Made by a program: the position numbers and the translations under genes. From positions 1-6,906 of the forward strand of contig JASLVT010000068.1 in NCBI GenBank assembly GCA_030741175.1: DNA of 6,906 nucleotides, written 5' to 3'. The DNA is from Porticoccaceae bacterium (GTDB taxonomy: Bacteria; Pseudomonadota; Gammaproteobacteria; Pseudomonadales; Porticoccaceae). The notes below the pieces were generated by a model. It made no database searches. It was not told where the DNA came from and was given only the letters and a program-made list of their open reading frames with translations. Shown here piece by piece: positions 5,431 through 6,906 of the stretch; position 1 is the first letter of the stretch; each line of letters opens with the position of its first letter.

Positions 5431-6534
5431 ATGAAATATTTTTCGATAATCATGACATTGGTGGTTAGCTTGGGCTCTGCTGTCTTATCTCATGCAGATG
5501 GCCATGGCGACCATAGCAATGCTGGCCAGACGATGCTGAAATACACTGAGTTTAATCAGATTGGCAACCCGGCTGACGTACTCTATGTTAAGGAAGAGGC
5601 GCCTCAGGCACTTAAGAGTGGTGAGGTGAGAGTAAGGGTTTTAGCGGCGCCGATTAACCCTTCAGACCTGTTACAGATCGCCGGTCAATACGGCGTGGAA
5701 GCAGTTTTGCCTGCCAAGGCAGGCAGTGAAGGCGTTGGCCGTGTTACCGAGGTGACACCCGAGGCTAGCTACCTAAAGGTTGGTCAGTTAGTGCTTATTT
5801 TAGGCGGAGGCACCTGGAGAGATGAGGTGGTGGCCCCAGCAGCTGGGTTTCTTCCCCTACCTAATATGGGCCCGCTTGGGCCAGAGGTCATTGAACAGCT
5901 GGGTATGTCGGTGGTCAATCCGGTCACGGCACTGTTAATGTTGACCTCTTTCGTTGACCTTAATGAGGGCCAGTGGATTGTTCAAAGCGCTGCCAACTCT
6001 GCTGTTGGCGGTTACGTCATTCAGCTCGCCAAACAACGCGGTATAAAAACGGTTAATGTGGTTCGCCGTGAGGGGCTCGCCGAAGAGTTGCTCGCCAAGG
6101 GCGCAGATGTGGTGTTGATTGATGGGCCAGACCTGACTGCGCAGATTGCCCGTGCCACCGGCAACGAGCCAGTTGCGTTGGCCCTCGATCCTGTGGGGGG
6201 CGACACCTACACCAGACTGACCAATAGTCTTGGTTACGGTGGAACCATAGTGGCCTATGGAATGCTTTCAGGAAAACCTGCGACCCTAAACACGGGAATG
6301 GCTATTTTTAAAGATATCCGCAACCGTAGTTTTTGGCTTGCCAAATGGTATGACAGTGCAACATTGGAAGAAAAGCAGGCAGCATTTGGAAAAATCATTC
6401 CTCTAATAGCAACTGGCGCTTTGAAAGCCGATGTTGACTCACGCTTCGCTGTGGGTGAAATCAAGGAGGCTGTTACACGTGCGGCGCAAGGCGGCAGAAA
6501 CGGCAAGGTACTAATAGTGCCCAGCGTCAAGTAA
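5431..6534 (+). CDS. MECR/Etr1-like medium-chain enoyl reductase with predicted signal peptide
   Basis: This 367-residue protein belongs to the medium-chain dehydrogenase/reductase superfamily, on the zinc-free 2-enoyl thioester reductase branch that reduces trans-2-enoyl-CoA/ACP with NADPH. Matches to MECR are INPSDL (75-80), the catalytic-tyrosine region GQYG (Y87), GTWRDE (127-132), the nucleotide-binding AANSAVGG (187-194) with VNVVRR (208-213) after the next strand, DPVGG (253-257), and IFKD plus FWLAKW (292-306). Unusually, about 33 residues precede the catalytic domain. They form K2, a hydrophobic run (4-19) and SHA before D23, a good Sec-type signal peptide, followed by DGHGDHSN. A cytosolic form could start at ATG 5533 (M35), but no ribosome binding site is seen there. 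The site before 5431 is also weak. Catalytic activity is predicted from family resemblance; location and physiological substrate are open. Confidence 0.88.
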   Translation: MKYFSIIMTLVVSLGSAVLSHADGHGDHSNAGQTMLKYTEFNQIGNPADVLYVKEEAPQALKSGEVRVRVLAAPINPSDLLQIAGQYGVEAVLPAKAGSEGVGRVTEVTPEASYLKVGQLVLILGGGTWRDEVVAPAAGFLPLPNMGPLGPEVIEQLGMSVVNPVTALLMLTSFVDLNEGQWIVQSAANSAVGGYVIQLAKQRGIKTVNVVRREGLAEELLAKGADVVLIDGPDLTAQIARATGNEPVALALDPVGGDTYTRLTNSLGYGGTIVAYGMLSGKPATLNTGMAIFKDIRNRSFWLAKWYDSATLEEKQAAFGKIIPLIATGALKADVDSRFAVGEIKEAVTRAAQGGRNGKVLIVPSVK

Positions 6535-6551
6535 CTCAGGCCTTATGCTTC

Positions 6552-6583
6552 GTGGGTATAGTCCTTGAGTCGGCTATACCCAC
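6552..6583. terminator. 10-bp inverted repeat between convergent genes
   Basis: GTGGGTATAG (6552-6561) and its exact reverse complement (6574-6583) enclose a 12-base loop, 17 bases after the reductase stop codon and 27 bases before the LysR gene's stop. The position between convergent genes suggests a shared transcript 3' end. No T-run follows on either strand, so it is not a textbook intrinsic terminator. Confidence 0.5.
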
Positions 6584-6610
6584 TATTGATCAAGCTAGCA
6601 CGGCAGTTTG

Positions 6611-6906
6611 CTACTGGGTCGATTTAATACGGCTGACCAAAAAATCGACCGCGACCTTCACCTTTGGCACCAGATACTGCTGCTTCTGATACAACAGGTA
6701 TATCGCCAAATCTTTATTTTGGTTCACTCTCACCTTTGGCTTCACCATTAGCTCTTTTATCTCCCCGCTATCTAAATAATGCTGAACCGACCATCTGGGT
6801 GCCATACATATCCCACGCCCCGAGATAGCTTCCTTGAGAAGCCAGCTGCCATTGTTAGAGATGGTTAACACCTTGCCCGATACATCTAGCCACTGCCCAT
6901 CCTTTT
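6611..6906 (-). CDS. LysR-family transcriptional regulator, C-terminal fragment (truncated by window edge)
   Basis: About 98 C-terminal codons lie in the window. The frame stays open to 6906, so the GTG at 6871 is an internal valine, not a start. The visible part reads as the end of a LysR substrate-binding domain: LTISNNGSWLLKEA, then GRGICMAPRWSV, DSGEIKELM, and the final helix PKVKVAVDFLVSRI before the TAG at 6611-6613. These match the SNNG, GxGIxxxPxW and PPKVRxFxDFL segments of the CrgA-like subgroup. The DNA-binding helix-turn-helix lies outside the window. LysR proteins usually regulate divergent neighbours; this one is convergent with the reductase gene, so its likely targets lie beyond the window. 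Confidence 0.92.
   Translation of the reverse strand, partial: KDGQWLDVSGKVLTISNNGSWLLKEAISGRGICMAPRWSVQHYLDSGEIKELMVKPKVRVNQNKDLAIYLLYQKQQYLVPKVKVAVDFLVSRIKSTQ

Noticed and set aside
6021..6530. Minus-strand ORFs inside the reductase gene
   Set aside because: They are antisense shadows in G+C-richer sequence; the plus strand encodes recognisable MECR motifs throughout.
1..6906. CRISPR arrays, insertion sequences, tRNA genes, phage or defence genes
   Set aside because: No spaced direct repeats, transposase or integrase motifs, or cloverleaf structures other than the tmRNA end were found on either strand.

Overview
The window looks like chromosomal DNA of a gammaproteobacterium, probably a marine or aquatic one. 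It opens inside a tmRNA gene whose visible proteolysis tag ends DNYALAA, as in Pseudomonas and the Cellvibrionales. The proteins that follow (a long TonB-dependent receptor, an ATP:ADP-antiporter-like MFS carrier, an MECR-type enoyl reductase and a LysR regulator) are typical accessory content of such genomes. The taxonomic placement is an inference from gene content.

Layout. (1) Positions 1-313 hold the 3' part of ssrA and its rho-independent terminator. (2) A leader of about 180 bases follows, with a plausible promoter overlapped by two near-identical palindromic half-site pairs, then a 12-bp tandem repeat. (3) A complete TonB-dependent receptor gene (580-2844, +) ends in a perfect 17-bp hairpin that lacks a U-tract. 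(4) A spacer of about 250 bases leads to a convergent, AT-rich gene (3099-3710, -) for a histidine-rich, five-helix membrane protein. Three bases past its stop codon lies a sequence closely resembling the left half of an integron attC site. (5) A 314-base AT-rich spacer with one perfect 17-bp palindrome separates it from a divergent MFS/NTT-like carrier gene (4025-5338, +). (6) 92 bases further on lies an MECR/Etr1-like enoyl reductase gene (5431-6534, +), whose product unexpectedly begins with a Sec-type signal sequence. (7) A short inverted repeat separates it from the C-terminal end of a convergent LysR-type regulator (6611 to the window edge, -).

How the genes work together. There is no clear multi-gene system. 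The receptor appears to be a stand-alone, locally controlled transcription unit. The carrier and reductase genes are co-oriented with no obvious terminator between them and may be co-transcribed. The AT-rich orphan gene looks like a later acquisition, perhaps a relic integron-type cassette. The most notable items are the attC-like site, the doubled operator-like motif before the receptor, and the predicted exported reductase.
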